Of a stretch of 64,000 nt of DNA, positions 62,862-64,000 are shown in pieces (position 1 is the first letter of the stretch; each line of letters starts with the position of its first letter). This DNA comes from Pelagicoccus sp. SDUM812002. GTDB lineage: Bacteria > Verrucomicrobiota > Verrucomicrobiia > Opitutales > Opitutaceae. The stretch lies in NCBI RefSeq assembly GCF_031127835.1, contig NZ_JARXHX010000001.1, positions 558,001-622,000 on the forward strand, given 5' to 3'. Under the pieces are notes generated by a model. The model was not told the origin of the DNA. It searched no databases and was given only the letters and a program-made list of their open reading frames with translations. A program made the position numbers and the translations under genes.

Positions 62862-63415
62862 GTGTCCTTGAAACCAAGCTGCTCGAGGAGCGATTCCACC
62901 TGCACAGCAAAAGTCTCCACCCGCCGCTGGAAATAGCTATTCGCAATCAAACAAGGAATCGCCACCGTCAAACCAAGCACTGTCGTGGTCATCGCCATCG
63001 AAATCCCCTTTGTAAACAAGGCCGGCTCTGGGAGCCCCGTATCCATCGATACGTTACCAAATACCGTCACCAAGCCCGTCACCGTACCCAACAAACCCAA
63101 CAGAGGAGCCGCTCCCACAACAATTTCTAGGAAAACTAGGCCGCGCTCCATACGATTCACCTCGAGGCGCGCGTAGGCTCTCACAGCGCTCATATCCGCC
63201 TCGTGCTTGTGCCAATAGCCCAGAATACGGCCAAATGCGGAACTGTTCTCGCCCGCTCCGCGCCTTCCCTCGGTGGCTTCATTAAGGAGCTCGTCTGGCA
63301 AAATAGCGCTTCTTCGTAGAGAGAAGAGGCGTTCGCAGATAACGAACACACCCACGAGTGAACAAGCTAAGAGAGGATAAACGAAAATCCCGGCGTCTTT
63401 GAGGATATCTGGCAT
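62858..63415 (-). CDS. exbB: ExbB/TolQ-family proton channel protein
   Basis: A 185-residue membrane protein with three helices. The diagnostic GAAPLLGLLGTVTGLVTVF and ISMAMTTTVLGLTVAIPCL are both present. It pairs with ExbD to form a proton-driven motor complex. Its start is 202 bases from leuD, of which the last part holds the leuD terminator. Confidence 0.92.
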   Translation of the reverse strand: MPDILKDAGIFVYPLLACSLVGVFVICERLFSLRRSAILPDELLNEATEGRRGAGENSSAFGRILGYWHKHEADMSAVRAYARLEVNRMERGLVFLEIVVGAAPLLGLLGTVTGLVTVFGNVSMDTGLPEPALFTKGISMAMTTTVLGLTVAIPCLIANSYFQRRVETFAVQVESLLEQLGFKDT

Positions 63416-63560
63416 ATGCAGCGTAACGAATAATAGGGCTTCGGCGTTGTAAATACCGAGACAACAAAAGACTCTGAAGCACAGCGCTTGTTCAACAGAA
63501 AAAACGCCAATCCCCGTAAGGCATAAAGCCGAACAACCAGCCTACACTCTTCGAACAAGA

Positions 63561-63590
63561 AAAAGGTCCGAGGGCAAATGCCCTCGGACC
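63561..63590 (-). terminator. Intrinsic terminator after leuD
   Basis: GGTCCGAGGGCA at 63565-63576 pairs with TGCCCTCGGACC at 63579-63590; on the minus strand it runs into five T just after the leuD stop. Confidence 0.93.
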
Positions 63591-63617
63591 AAATCTGCAC
63601 AGGAAAAAAGCGTCCGC

Positions 63618-64000
63618 TTACTTCGCCATGTAGGGAAGCTTGGCTGCAACTGAGGAAACCTCGGTTTCCGCTTCCTTGAGCTCGCCAATCATGTCCCACT
63701 TTCCGGCTACCAACGCCTTCTTAGCAGTCTCGCGGATTACTGCGGTTACACTTTCCGAGCCGAAACCGATCTTCTCGTTTTCCACGTCGAGTGTGATTTC
63801 GATGCTTGGGTCAGCCTCGACCGCTGCGGCGATCTTCGCGATATCTTCCTTAGCCGCTATGAAACACGGAATACCGAGCGTCGTGCAGTTGCCGAAGAAG
63901 ATTTCAGCGTAGCTTTCGGCGATGATGCCGCGAAAACCGTAGCGATAGATCGCCTGCGGTGCGTGCTCGCGGGAGCTGCCACATCCGAAGTTTGCGCCAG
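63618..64000 (-). CDS. leuD: 3-isopropylmalate dehydratase small subunit (5' end outside window)
   Basis: Small subunit of isopropylmalate isomerase in leucine synthesis. The frame is open to the window end; it reads [14 protein letters not shown], then [18 protein letters not shown] and GIPC, the hallmark LeuD/aconitase swivelling domain, and stops at 63618-63620. About 127 codons are seen of roughly 190-200 expected. leuC and the start must lie beyond the window edge. Confidence 0.93.
   Translation of the reverse strand, partial: GANFGCGSSREHAPQAIYRYGFRGIIAESYAEIFFGNCTTLGIPCFIAAKEDIAKIAAAVEADPSIEITLDVENEKIGFGSESVTAVIRETAKKALVAGKWDMIGELKEAETEVSSVAAKLPYMAK

Overview
The window is a gene-dense, GC-moderate bacterial chromosome segment with short gaps, many ATGA/GTGA stop-start overlaps and several GTG/TTG starts. 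The gene content suggests Verrucomicrobiota, class Opitutia (Opitutae/Puniceicoccales-like): a DUF1080 protein, verrucomicrobial-style secreted sugar dehydrogenase and cytochrome fusions, a GH78-type rhamnosidase, and a propionate-forming methylmalonyl-CoA pathway. This placement is inferred from style and content; no rRNA, tRNA, IS element, prophage or CRISPR array was seen.

Layout. (1) 1-5967 (+): a tightly packed operon, cut by the window edge, of a succinylglutamate desuccinylase/aspartoacylase-like hydrolase, PPK2, C39-like peptidase, RimK-type ATP-grasp ligase with an N-terminal RLAN domain, GCS2-type ligase and N-formylglutamate amidohydrolase-like hydrolase. This has the composition of a predicted but biochemically unassigned amidoligase (peptide-forming) system and is the most interesting locus. 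(2) 5948-16857: GH78-like glycosidase, TMEM175-like channel, FdhF/YdeP-like molybdoenzyme with FdhD, a sugar dehydrogenase/diheme cytochrome fusion, a dienelactone hydrolase gene broken by one in-frame TAG, and a DUF1080 protein. (3) 16858-17471: a gene-free stretch with a good intrinsic terminator on the minus strand and long-range self-complementarity, which I read as a candidate structured RNA. (4) 17472-24272: small membrane protein, unknown 200-aa protein, aroB, a DUF362-like secreted protein, a TPR lipoprotein and dnaG (zinc-ribbon ligands largely lost). (5) 24294-31002: rpoD, tatA, then mreB-mreC-mreD-mrdA for cell elongation. (6) 30977-35269 (-): MoxR ATPase, DUF58 and TgpA-like transglutaminase operon. 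(7) 35438-39698: MTA/purine nucleoside phosphorylase, enolase, an AraC regulator broken by two compensating frameshifts, and ferrochelatase with a cysteine cluster.

(8) 39703-51331: methylmalonyl-CoA mutase (mutA, mutB) with the MeaB chaperone on the minus strand; diverging from them are the epimerase, a sodium-pump-type methylmalonyl-CoA decarboxylase (alpha, gamma, biotin carrier, beta) and a succinyl-CoA:acetate/propionate CoA transferase. Together these can convert succinyl-CoA to propionate with sodium export. No biotin carboxylase subunit is present, which favours the decarboxylase direction. The beta subunit carries an unusual inserted domain of about 140 residues. (9) 51587-54865 (-): tig-clpP-clpX. 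(10) 55073-59279 (+): TsaB-like protein, alanine racemase, a PDZ-like secreted protein, a low-molecular-weight phosphatase and a DUF368/PopT-type undecaprenyl phosphate transporter, followed by a large unknown membrane-anchored protein. (11) 61050-64000 (-): TatD, an SRPBCC-like protein, ExbD and ExbB, and leuD cut by the window end.
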